Assembly: GCA_963974125.1 (NCBI GenBank)
Contig: CAXBCH010000005.1
Span: 1-64,000 of the forward strand
Length of the DNA: 64,000 nt
Source of the DNA: Haliea sp963974125
GTDB taxonomy: Bacteria > Pseudomonadota > Gammaproteobacteria > Pseudomonadales > Halieaceae
Direction of reading: 5' to 3'
The notes under the pieces were generated by a model. The model was not told the origin of the DNA. It ran no database searches and saw only the letters and a program-made list of their open reading frames with translations. The position numbers and the translations under genes are program-made. Below, piece by piece: positions 24,506-31,784 of the stretch (the first letter of the stretch is position 1; the number at the start of each line of letters is the position of its first letter).

Positions 24506-24904
24506 ATGGATACCCAAACAGTAAGCGTCGACGTCCTTGCCACGTATCTCGCCCGCCACTCGCGCCCGGCGGACAGGCAATACGCATTTGCCTATACCAT
24601 CACCATCAGCAACGAGGGCGGCGTTCCGGTGCAGTTGCTGTCCCGGCACTGGATCATCACCGACGCCGATGGCGAGGTGCAGGAGGTGCGCGGCGAGGGC
24701 GTCGTGGGTGAACAGCCGGTCATTCAGCCGGGCAGCTTCTTCCGCTACACCAGCGGTGCAACGCTGCCGACACCGGTGGGCTTCATGCAGGGCAGCTATA
24801 CCATGATCGTGCTGGAGGACGAAGATACCGACCCCGGCGCACTGCCCGCCTTCGAGGTGCCGATCCGCGCCTTTACCCTGCACACCCCAACGGCGCTGAA
24901 CTGA
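24506..24904 (+). CDS. apaG: ApaG family protein
   Basis: This 132-residue protein of the ApaG (FN3-like beta sandwich) family has QYAFAYTITISNEG, LLSRHWIITDADG, VVGEQPVIQPG and FRYTSGATLPTPVGFMQGSY, which are family blocks. The family is linked to the ApaH operon and to divalent-ion phenotypes; its biochemical role is not settled. It sits between rsmA and apaH with gaps of 5 and 10 bases, as in the classic rsmA-apaG-apaH operon. Confidence 0.95.
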   Translation: MDTQTVSVDVLATYLARHSRPADRQYAFAYTITISNEGGVPVQLLSRHWIITDADGEVQEVRGEGVVGEQPVIQPGSFFRYTSGATLPTPVGFMQGSYTMIVLEDEDTDPGALPAFEVPIRAFTLHTPTALN

Positions 24905-24914
24905 GGCCGCGGGT

Positions 24915-25751
24915 GTGGCGACCTATGCCGTGGGGGATATTCAGGGCTGTCTGCAGCCGCTGCAGTGCCTGCTGAAGCGGGTCGGGTTCAATCCCGACCG
25001 GGACGTCCTCTGGTCCGTCGGCGACATCGTCAACCGCGGCCCCAAGTGCCTGAAAACCCTGCGTTTTATGTACGACATGCGGGACAATCTGGTGATGGTG
25101 CTGGGCAATCACGATCTGCACCTGCTGGCCGTCGCCGCCGGTGTCCGGATGCCTGCACCCTCCGATACCCTGGGCAAGATCCTCGCCGCACCGGACCGCG
25201 ACAAGCTTCTGAACTGGCTGGCCCACCGCCCGCTGCTGCACTATGAGCACGGCTATACCATGGTGCATGCCGGCATCCCGCCGCAGTGGAGTGTCGAGGA
25301 CGCCATGCGCCATGCCTGGGAGGTGGAAGAGGTTCTGCAGAGTCCGGACTGTGTGGAATTCCTGCGCACCATGTACGGCAACGAGCCTGCGGTCTGGTCC
25401 GATGACCTCACCGGCATGATCCGGCTGCGGGTCATCACCAACTACCTGACGCGGATGCGCTACTGCACCAAAAAAGGCGTACTGGACCTGGTCAGCAAGG
25501 GACCCAGCCCCAATCCCCGGCCGGAGGGTGACAGCAAGAAGGTCTCGCCCTGGTTCAGCCACAAGGAGCGCAAGACCGCCAACGAGAGGATTATCTTCGG
25601 CCACTGGGCCTCGATCGAAGGGCACACGGACAGTCCCAATACCATCGGCCTGGACACCGGCTGTGTCTGGGGCGGCGCCATGACCCTGTACAACCTGGAT
25701 TCCGGTGAACTGACCTCCTGCCGCTGCAAGAGTGGGGGCAGGAAAGCCTGA
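24915..25751 (+). CDS. apaH: Symmetrical bis(5'-nucleosyl)-tetraphosphatase
   Basis: This 278-residue metallophosphatase splits Ap4A symmetrically into two ADP. The metal-binding motifs are GDIQGC (residues about 7-12), VGDIVNRGP and LGNHDLHLLA, followed by VHAGIPPQWS and GHWASIEG. The start is a GTG at 24915; no ATG lies near the conserved MATYAVGDIQG N-terminus. It closes the rsmA-apaG-apaH operon. The next genes (toxin-antitoxin) face the other way, with a 4-base gap between stops. Confidence 0.95.
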   Translation: MATYAVGDIQGCLQPLQCLLKRVGFNPDRDVLWSVGDIVNRGPKCLKTLRFMYDMRDNLVMVLGNHDLHLLAVAAGVRMPAPSDTLGKILAAPDRDKLLNWLAHRPLLHYEHGYTMVHAGIPPQWSVEDAMRHAWEVEEVLQSPDCVEFLRTMYGNEPAVWSDDLTGMIRLRVITNYLTRMRYCTKKGVLDLVSKGPSPNPRPEGDSKKVSPWFSHKERKTANERIIFGHWASIEGHTDSPNTIGLDTGCVWGGAMTLYNLDSGELTSCRCKSGGRKA

Positions 25752-25755
25752 AGGC

Positions 25756-26082
25756 TCAGGCAAACATCTCCAGCAAAACGTCGTGCCACAGTTCAGGCTT
25801 GATTACCCCCAGCCTGCTGACCAGACGCGACTTGTCCACACTGCGCAACTGATCCAGCAGGATTCTCGCAGCCCGACCCTCCAGCATGACCTCGGGACGA
25901 CAGCCCAGAGCCTGGCCCTTGCTGGTGATGGGTGCAATGATCACTCTGGACAGGGCGGCGTTCATGTCATCCGGCGACACTACCAGTGCAGGGCGAACCT
26001 TGCGAATTTCCGTACCCACCGTAGGATCGAGATTCACCCAGTAGACTTCGCTGCGTCTGATAGCGGCCTGCCGGCTCACCAC
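25756..26082 (-). CDS. mazF: MazF/PemK-like endoribonuclease toxin
   Basis: This 108-residue protein of the PemK/MazF toxin family has the RRSEVYWVNLDPTVGTEIRKVRPALVVS block (conserved GxExxKxRPxxV-type loop), IIAPITSK and a C-terminal LLDQLRSVDKSRL. MazF toxins cleave RNA at short sequence motifs. The GTG start overlaps the antitoxin stop by 7 bases, the usual coupled arrangement. The pair lies between apaH and cca, breaking an otherwise housekeeping block, and probably arrived by transfer. Confidence 0.88.
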   Translation of the reverse strand: MVSRQAAIRRSEVYWVNLDPTVGTEIRKVRPALVVSPDDMNAALSRVIIAPITSKGQALGCRPEVMLEGRAARILLDQLRSVDKSRLVSRLGVIKPELWHDVLLEMFA

Positions 26083-26312
26083 ACCCAGTCCTCACAGTCT
26101 GCATCGGTGGGGAACTCGGCCCAGAAGTCTGTATCGCCTTCTGCCTCGGCAGCCGGAAACCAGCCCTCACGAGCCTCCCTGAGGGGCTCAATGACAATAC
26201 ACTTGCCTTCAACGCGCAGGTTGATGTGTTCCGAGATACCACTTTCGGCCAGCAGCGCCGCGGGAATCAGCACACCGCGTGAATTGCCTATCTTGCGAAT
26301 GGTCGAGCGCAT
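26076..26312 (-). CDS. mazE: MazE-like AbrB-fold antitoxin
   Basis: This 78-residue protein has an N-terminal SpoVT/AbrB DNA-binding domain (STIRKIGNSRGVLIPAALL, then LRVEGKCIVIEPL) and an acidic, Trp- and Glu-rich tail (FWAEFPTDADCEDWVW) of the type that blocks the toxin. The ATG at 26312 has a GGAG site; a further-upstream open start at 26378 would begin before the palindrome. It should neutralise the neighbouring MazF-like toxin and repress its own promoter. Confidence 0.85.
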   Translation of the reverse strand: MRSTIRKIGNSRGVLIPAALLAESGISEHINLRVEGKCIVIEPLREAREGWFPAAEAEGDTDFWAEFPTDADCEDWVW

Positions 26313-26329
26313 GGGAACAATCTCCGCAT

Positions 26330-26348
26330 GTAATAACTTTGTTATTAC
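26330..26348. promoter_or_regulatory. Palindromic operator of the mazEF-like pair
   Basis: GTAATAAC-TTT-GTTATTAC is a perfect inverted repeat with 8-base arms, ending 18 bases upstream of the antitoxin start. AbrB-fold antitoxins autoregulate through such palindromes. It is AT-rich in a GC-rich background. Confidence 0.6.
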
Positions 26349-26462
26349 ACCACCCATGGCCGCTTCGCTCAACAACAATCCAGGGACAGTTTACGGGATG
26401 CTGTCATCGGCGACCTCATCATATCCGCTCATAATTCACGCCGAGGCGGTACAATGCAGCCG

Positions 26463-27698
26463 ATGAAAACCTACCTGGTCGGCGGCGCGGTCCGCGATTC
26501 CCTGCTCGAGTATCCGGTCTCGGAAAGAGACTGGGTGGTGGTCGGTGCCACGCCTGCAGAGATGCTGGAGCAGGGCTACACGCAGGTGGGCAAGGACTTC
26601 CCCGTATTCCTGCACCCGCAGACCAAAGACGAGTACGCCCTCGCCCGCACCGAGCGCAAGCAGGGCCACGGCTACACCGGCTTTGCGGTGCACTGTGATC
26701 CCGCCGTTACGCTGGAGGAAGACCTGCGGCGGCGGGACCTGACGGTCAATGCCATGGCCCGGGATGCGGACGGCACCATCATCGACCCCTACGGTGGCCA
26801 GCGGGACCTCGCCCAGCGGGTGCTGCGGCACGTGTCGGCGGCCTTTGTGGAGGACCCGCTGCGGGTGCTGCGCACGGCCCGTTTCGCCGCCCGCTACGCC
26901 CACCTGGGCTTCACCGTGGCCGCGGAGACCGTCGCCCTGATGGCGGAGATCGTCGCCCAGGGCGAGCTGGAGCACCTGCCCCCGGAAAGAATCTGGGTGG
27001 AACTGGAGCGCGCCCTCGGTGAGCGCAACCCGGAGGTGTTCATTGGCGTGCTGCGTGACTGCGGTGCCCTGCGGGCGCTGCTGCCGGAACTGGAGGCCCT
27101 GTTCGGCGTGCCGCAAAGCCCGGAGCACCATCCGGAGATCGACAGCGGCCTGCACACCCTGCTGGTACTGCAGCAGGCAGCCCGCCTGAGTCCGGCAACG
27201 GACGTTCGCTTCGCCGCCCTGCTGCACGATCTGGGCAAGGGCCTGACCCCGGAAACGGAGTGGCCGCGCCATATCGCCCATGAACAACGCGGACTCGCCC
27301 TGGTGCGCCGGGTATGTGAGCGCTTGCGCGCACCCAACCAACATCGGGACCTGGCGCTGCAGGTCTGCGAATTCCACCTGCTGGTACACCGCGCCCGGGA
27401 ACTGCGCGGCAAGACCCTGCTGAAGCTGTTCCGCGCCACCGGGGCCCTGCGCCAGCCGGAGCGGTTCCAAGCCTTCCTGCTGGCCTGTGAAGCGGACGCC
27501 CGGGGGCGTACCGGGCTGGAGGACCGGCCCTATCCGCAGGCAGAGTATCTGCGCCGCGCCCTGGGGCAGGCACAAGCCGTGACCGCGGCGCCGTTTGTGG
27601 CAGAGGGGATAAGCGGCAAGGCCCTGGGCGACGCGATTGCCGCGGAGCAGACCCGGCTGCTGGACGCTTTCCGCGCAGCGCAGAAAGATGAGGTATAG
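26463..27698 (+). CDS. cca: CCA-adding tRNA nucleotidyltransferase
   Basis: This 411-residue class II enzyme has the nucleotidyltransferase motif YLVGGAVRDSLL, the metal site SERDWVVVG (catalytic acidic residues), RRRDLTVNAMA, the template motif EDPLRVLRTARFAARY and a C-terminal HD domain (LLHDLGKG with PRHIAHEQRG), as in E. coli-type Cca with phosphohydrolase activity. It adds or repairs the 3' CCA of tRNAs. The ATG at 26463 gives the standard MKTYLVGG start rather than the ATG three codons upstream. TACAAT at 26450-26455 looks like a -10 box only a few bases before it. Confidence 0.95.
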   Translation: MKTYLVGGAVRDSLLEYPVSERDWVVVGATPAEMLEQGYTQVGKDFPVFLHPQTKDEYALARTERKQGHGYTGFAVHCDPAVTLEEDLRRRDLTVNAMARDADGTIIDPYGGQRDLAQRVLRHVSAAFVEDPLRVLRTARFAARYAHLGFTVAAETVALMAEIVAQGELEHLPPERIWVELERALGERNPEVFIGVLRDCGALRALLPELEALFGVPQSPEHHPEIDSGLHTLLVLQQAARLSPATDVRFAALLHDLGKGLTPETEWPRHIAHEQRGLALVRRVCERLRAPNQHRDLALQVCEFHLLVHRARELRGKTLLKLFRATGALRQPERFQAFLLACEADARGRTGLEDRPYPQAEYLRRALGQAQAVTAAPFVAEGISGKALGDAIAAEQTRLLDAFRAAQKDEV

Positions 27699-27725
27699 AG
27701 GCCCCGGCGACCTGGCCGTACTGTC

Positions 27726-28241
27726 CTAAACCGCCCGCGAGACCCAGCGCCCCCGCCAGCTGAAGTCCACCCGCGCCAGTACCTGGCTGCGCTGGTCAAA
27801 GGCCGCCCAGAGTTCGGCAAAGCTGCGGCCGTCCACGGGGTGCTGCGCGCGGGGTGCCAGCTCTGCCAGCGGCCGCAGCACGAAGGCATTCTCCAGGATC
27901 TCTCCCCGCGGCAAGGTCACTCCGCCGAACTCGCCGACCAGGTCACCGTAGGTGAGGATATCGATGTCCAGCTGCCGGGCGGAGAAGCGGGTGGCGTTGG
28001 CGGGCCGGCCGTGCTCGGTTTCGATGTGCCGCAGGCGGGTGGCGAGCGCCGCCAGCGGCAGCTCGGTGCTGGCGCCGACCACCATGTTCAGGAATGGCTG
28101 GCCGTCGAAGCCAATGGCGGGGCTGTCGTAGACCGGCGATAGCGCCAGCTCGCCGAGCAGCAGTTGCAGGGCATCCAGCCCCGCCACAAGGTAGCGTTCG
28201 CGCTCGATATTGCTGCCCAGGCCCAAGTACACGGTAGTCAC
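27726..28241 (-). CDS. folK: HPPK, 6-hydroxymethyl-dihydropterin pyrophosphokinase
   Basis: This 171-residue HPPK has the N-terminal VYLGLGSNIERER block, SPVYDSPAIGF, QPFLNMVV, the signature RFSARQLDIDILTYGD (R-x4-R-x-LDIDIL) and LPRG...NAFVLRPLAEL. It transfers pyrophosphate from ATP to 6-hydroxymethyl-dihydropterin in folate synthesis. I choose the GTG at 28241 because its GTGA overlaps the folB stop and it begins directly before the conserved strand; the frame is open to 28310 but inside folB. It lies next to the enzyme that provides its substrate. Confidence 0.93.
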   Translation of the reverse strand: MTTVYLGLGSNIERERYLVAGLDALQLLLGELALSPVYDSPAIGFDGQPFLNMVVGASTELPLAALATRLRHIETEHGRPANATRFSARQLDIDILTYGDLVGEFGGVTLPRGEILENAFVLRPLAELAPRAQHPVDGRSFAELWAAFDQRSQVLARVDFSWRGRWVSRAV

Positions 28242-28597
28242 GTCGGCCTGACTCCGCGCTCGATCAGCACACCCACATCCCGCGCTGCCTGTACCGCTCC
28301 TGGCTTGCACAGGCGCAGGCGCAGCCAGGGCATCCCGAATTCGGACAGCAGCAGCGCCGCCAGGTCCTCGGCCAGGGTCTCCAGCAATTGATAGCTGCTG
28401 CCTTCTATATGGCCGATGACCCGGCTGGACACCGCGGCGTAGTCCAGCGCCTCGCCAATGGCATCGCCCACTGCCGCCGGCCGATTGTCCCAGGCCATTT
28501 CCAGATCCAGTACCAGAGTCTGGCGAATGCTGCGTTCCCAGTCATAAACACCAATGATGGCATCGGCGCGCAACTCGCGGATGAAGACGATATCCAC
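28238..28597 (-). CDS. folB: Dihydroneopterin aldolase
   Basis: This 119-residue FolB has the VFIRELRADAIIGVYDWERSIRQ block with the catalytic Tyr-Asp-Trp-Glu region, DYAAVSSRV, LLETLAEDLAALLL and a C-terminal Lys-Pro (LCKPGAV). It converts dihydroneopterin to 6-hydroxymethyl-dihydropterin, the FolK substrate. The start is a GTG 2 bases after the tsaD stop. In pseudomonads plsY often lies between tsaD and folB; here it is missing and the genes abut. Confidence 0.93.
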   Translation of the reverse strand: MDIVFIRELRADAIIGVYDWERSIRQTLVLDLEMAWDNRPAAVGDAIGEALDYAAVSSRVIGHIEGSSYQLLETLAEDLAALLLSEFGMPWLRLRLCKPGAVQAARDVGVLIERGVRPT

Positions 28598-28599
28598 GA

Positions 28600-29649
28600 T
28601 CAGGCCACCACGGCGGGCCGCAGCGACGGCAATTCGGTCATGGGCCAGCGCGGCCGCACGGTGGTTTCCGGCCCGTCATGCTGCCCCGCCTGCAGGCGCT
28701 GGGCACCCGCGTAGGCAATCATGGCGCCATTGTCGGTGCAGAATTCCGGCGCCGGATAGAACACCCTGGCACCGAGCTTGCCCAGCTCCTTGTGCAACCG
28801 GGCCCGCAGGTTGCGGTTGGCGCTGACACCGCCCGCCATCACCAGGGTCCGCAGGCCCTCCTGCTCCAGCGCCCGGCGGCACTTGATGACCAGGGTAGCG
28901 ACCACCGCCTCCTCGAAGGCGCGGGCGATGTCACACTTGTCCTGTTCGCTGAGGCCACTGTCCTCACGGCAGGCCGTGACGGTGTTGAGGGTGAAGGTCT
29001 TGAGCCCGCTGAAACTGAAATCCAGTCCGGGCCGGTTGACCATGGGCCGCGGAAAGTCGAACCGCGCCGGGTCGCCGGACTCCGCCAGCCGGGCGATATG
29101 GGGACCGCCGGGGTAGGGCAGCCCCAGCATCTTCGCCGCCTTGTCGAAGGCCTCGCCGGCGGCGTCGTCCAGGGATTCGCCCAGCAGCAGGTACTCGCCG
29201 ATGCCGTCCACCCGCACCAGCTGGGTATGACCACCCGAGACCAGCAGGGCAACAAAGGGAAACTCCGGGTGTTCGTCCTCCAGCATGGGAGCCAGCAAAT
29301 GCCCCTCCATGTGATGCACCCCCAGCGCAGGGATGCCCCAGGCCCAGGCGAGGGACTGGGCCAGGGTGGCGCCGACCATCAGCGCCCCGACCAGGCCGGG
29401 CCCGGCGGTATAGGCAATGCCATCGAGCGCCGTGGCCGCGACCCCGGCCTCATCGAGGACCTGCTGCAGCAGCGGCAGGGCCTTGCGGATATGGTCGCGG
29501 GAAGCCAGCTCGGGTACCACGCCACCGTATTCGACGTGAATATCCACCTGGCTGAACAGGGCGTGCGCCAGCAGGCCGCGCCCCGTATCGTAGAGCGCGA
29601 CCCCGGTCTCGTCGCAGGACGTTTCCAGACCCAGAATCAGCATCGTCAT
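28600..29649 (-). CDS. tsaD: tRNA N6-threonylcarbamoyladenosine transferase TsaD
   Basis: This 349-residue Kae1/TsaD has ILGLETSCDETGVALYD at the start, the metal site HHMEGHLLAP (H-x3-H), LLVSGGHTQL, GEAFDKAAKMLGLPYPGGP and GGVSANRNLRARL. With TsaB/E it transfers threonylcarbamoyl to A37 of ANN-decoding tRNAs. The start is taken at the ATG at 29649; an ATG two codons later is equally good. It heads the tsaD-folB-folK run on the minus strand, opposite to rpsU, as in relatives where tsaD and rpsU diverge. Here a hydrolase gene has entered between them. Confidence 0.95.
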   Translation of the reverse strand: MTMLILGLETSCDETGVALYDTGRGLLAHALFSQVDIHVEYGGVVPELASRDHIRKALPLLQQVLDEAGVAATALDGIAYTAGPGLVGALMVGATLAQSLAWAWGIPALGVHHMEGHLLAPMLEDEHPEFPFVALLVSGGHTQLVRVDGIGEYLLLGESLDDAAGEAFDKAAKMLGLPYPGGPHIARLAESGDPARFDFPRPMVNRPGLDFSFSGLKTFTLNTVTACREDSGLSEQDKCDIARAFEEAVVATLVIKCRRALEQEGLRTLVMAGGVSANRNLRARLHKELGKLGARVFYPAPEFCTDNGAMIAYAGAQRLQAGQHDGPETTVRPRWPMTELPSLRPAVVA

Positions 29650-29787
29650 CTTCACTGTCGCAGAGGGGCGCATGATAACGGCTTCGGGCGGTCGCGGCGA
29701 GGTCCGAAGGCCAATGGGCAGGCGACAATCGCGGCTATGGTTCAGCGAGCTCCTCGTTCGCGACCGCCGCGACGGTACGGGTCAGCG

Positions 29788-30666
29788 TCACTGCTTCACC
29801 ATGCTGGCAATCACCCGCTCCAGTTCACGGTTGAAGGACTCCGGTTCAGCCATCTGCAGGAAATGGTCGGTGCCTTCCAGGATCACCGCCTCGAAGGAGC
29901 CGATGTGGCGCCGGTTGCCCTCGGTATCGGTTGGCCACAAATCGGCATTTATCGCCACAATCGGTATATCCAGCCCGTCAAATGCCAAGCGGGACCTGCC
30001 GCTGAGCGTGTCGGTCAGCATTTCTTCCATGGCGCTGACGGCCACTTCCGGTGGCGCTGCCGACATGTCGGCGACGATCCATTCACGCAGGCCGCGATCA
30101 GTTTCTTCAACAAGCATCTGTGACACAAAAGCCGCTGCGCCCTGACGGAAATCCGCCCGCATGGGCGCCACCAAGGCGTCGAATTCCTCCTGCGATATCG
30201 TGCCGCCGATATCCTGAAAAGTATCCACCCCGACAATCCCGATCACCCGCTCCGGCATCACCCGGGTGGCCGCGACAGCGACCGGCCCGCCCATGGAGTG
30301 CCCGACCAGAATCACCTGCTCGGCGCCCACGGCGTCGACCACGGCACGCACATCCTGGCCGAATGCAGCCACGCTATAGCGTTCTCGCGCAAGCCCGGAA
30401 TGACCGTGACCGGCCAGATCGATAACCACCACCTGGTGATTGCGTGCGAAGTGCGCAACCTGCTCGCGCCAGTAGCGCCCGTCACAACTCCAGCCGTGAA
30501 TGAATACCAGGGCCGGCTCGCTGCCGTTGCCAATCACCTCAAAGGCAATCGGTATGCCGTCGGCCGACTCGACCATTTGCGGCCAGCGTAATTCGTCGGC
30601 CTGGACCGCCCAGGCCAACACCAGCAGCAACGCCAATGCAGGGATCTTCAATCTCATTGCACTCAT
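29788..30666 (-). CDS. Exported alpha/beta hydrolase
   Basis: This 292-residue protein has a signal peptide (MRLKIPALALLLVLAWAVQA) and an alpha/beta-hydrolase core: oxyanion region VFIHGWSCDGRYW, VIDLAGHGHSG, nucleophile elbow GHSMGG (Ser), an Asp in INADLWPTD and His in GTDHFLQ. It resembles secreted lipase/esterase-like hydrolases; the substrate is unknown. The start at 30666 (MSAMRLK) is preferred over an open frame to 30726, which lacks signal-peptide features. It interrupts the tsaD-rpsU neighbourhood. A CAP-domain (VSQEEFDALVAPM...) covers the active site. Confidence 0.8.
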   Translation of the reverse strand: MSAMRLKIPALALLLVLAWAVQADELRWPQMVESADGIPIAFEVIGNGSEPALVFIHGWSCDGRYWREQVAHFARNHQVVVIDLAGHGHSGLARERYSVAAFGQDVRAVVDAVGAEQVILVGHSMGGPVAVAATRVMPERVIGIVGVDTFQDIGGTISQEEFDALVAPMRADFRQGAAAFVSQMLVEETDRGLREWIVADMSAAPPEVAVSAMEEMLTDTLSGRSRLAFDGLDIPIVAINADLWPTDTEGNRRHIGSFEAVILEGTDHFLQMAEPESFNRELERVIASMVKQ

Positions 30667-30868
30667 GACTTCCTCCAGTTGAATCGCATCCCTTGTGTAG
30701 GGTCGGCCGATTCCCGGTCGAGTCATTGTTGCAGTTGCGCCGACCTTGTCAAACCCTGATCATCAGGTCGTCTGACACTTGGCATGCATCGCTGATGATC
30801 CGCGGCACCGCGGCCCAGCGGGGGGCGGGCGCTCATCGCCGGCGCTCAACAGGGCCGTCAACAGGGCT

Positions 30869-30895
30869 TTGCAAATACCATCAACTGAGTATAGA
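30869..30895 (+). promoter_or_regulatory. Possible promoter of rpsU
   Basis: TTGCAA (30869-30874) and TATAGA (30890-30895) are spaced 15 bases apart, about 75 bases before the rpsU ATG. The spacing is short; CTTTGC with 17 bases is an alternative -35 box. Confidence 0.35.
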
Positions 30896-30970
30896 ATGCG
30901 CGACCTTTTAAAGCTCTGGTTGCCGCAGAGGGCGGCTGGTGCACTACTTACTGAAACGGGTAAAGAATTA

Positions 30971-31186
30971 ATGCCGCATATCAAGATCAAGGAAAACGAG
31001 CCTTTTGACGTCGCCCTGCGCCGCTTCAAACGCTCCTGCGAAAAAGCCGGTGTCCTGGCTGAAGTCCGCAAGCGCGAACACTACGAAAAGCCCACCACCA
31101 CGCGCAAGCGCGCCGCCGCAGCTGCGGTCAAGCGCCACCTGAAGAAGCTGTCCCGGGAAAACCGCAAGCGCGTCCGCCTGTACTAG
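30971..31186 (+). CDS. rpsU: Ribosomal protein bS21
   Basis: This 71-residue, very basic protein reads MPHIKIKENEPFDVALRRFKR and ends RENRKRVRLY, the standard bS21 sequence. It is part of the 30S subunit and helps initiation. It begins the rpsU-(yqeY)-dnaG-rpoD macromolecular-synthesis operon. The TAG stop is followed at once by a short GC-rich imperfect repeat before yqeY. Confidence 0.98.
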   Translation: MPHIKIKENEPFDVALRRFKRSCEKAGVLAEVRKREHYEKPTTTRKRAAAAAVKRHLKKLSRENRKRVRLY

Positions 31187-31222
31187 GCGCCCCCTACCAG
31201 GCGTGCCCAACCAGGCCTCCCC
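31184..31222. repeat. Short GC-rich imperfect 13-14-bp repeat
   Basis: Three imperfect units read CTAGGCGCCCCCT, ACCAGGCGTGCCCA and ACCAGGCCTCCCCA. The first starts at the rpsU stop. They resemble the eight-unit array at 63118-63229 in sequence and in starting at a stop codon. Confidence 0.5.
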
Positions 31223-31225
31223 ACC

Positions 31226-31681
31226 ATGAGCGATCTGCCGCTGACCGAAACCATCAAGGCCGCCATGAAAGCGGCCATGAAGGCGCGGGACAAGGAACGC
31301 CTGGGCACCATCCGGCTGATCCAGTCGGAAATCAAACGCATTGAAGTGGACGAGCGCATCGAACTCGATGATGCCAGGGTGCTGGTCGTGCTCGACAGGA
31401 TGATCAAGCAGCGCCGCGACTCCGCACAACAGTACCACGCCGCCGGCCGCGACGAGCTCGCGAGCCAGGAGGAGCGGGAAATCGCCGTGATCCAGGAGTT
31501 CCTTCCCGCCCAGCTCAGCGACGCCGAGCTGGCAGCCATGATCGACGCCGCCGTGGCGAACGCCGGCGGCTCCGGCATGCAGGCCATGGGCGCGGTGATG
31601 GCCGAGCTCAAGCCCAAGCTGCAGGGCCGCGCCGATATCGGCGCCGTCAGCAAGCTGGTCAAGGCCCGCCTCAGCGCCTGA
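31226..31681 (+). CDS. yqeY: GatB/YqeY-domain protein
   Basis: This 151-residue protein of the GatB/YqeY family begins LTETIKAAMKAAMKARDKERLGTIRLIQSEIKRIEVD, continues with the QREIAVIQEFLP-like block (EEREIAVIQEFLPAQLSD) and ends with the GRADIGAVSKLVKARL segment typical of the family. Family members are often fused to or near tRNA-dependent amidotransferase genes, but stand-alone YqeY has no settled reaction. It sits between rpsU and dnaG, as in pseudomonads. Confidence 0.9.
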   Translation: MSDLPLTETIKAAMKAAMKARDKERLGTIRLIQSEIKRIEVDERIELDDARVLVVLDRMIKQRRDSAQQYHAAGRDELASQEEREIAVIQEFLPAQLSDAELAAMIDAAVANAGGSGMQAMGAVMAELKPKLQGRADIGAVSKLVKARLSA

Positions 31682-31784
31682 CCCCCGGCTCGCCGGCGTT
31701 GCCAGGAGCGCCGCCGGCCCTGACAAGTTCCCCGCACCGTGCTTCAATATGCGGTCTCTCACAGAGCACTGCTGACACCCCCTG

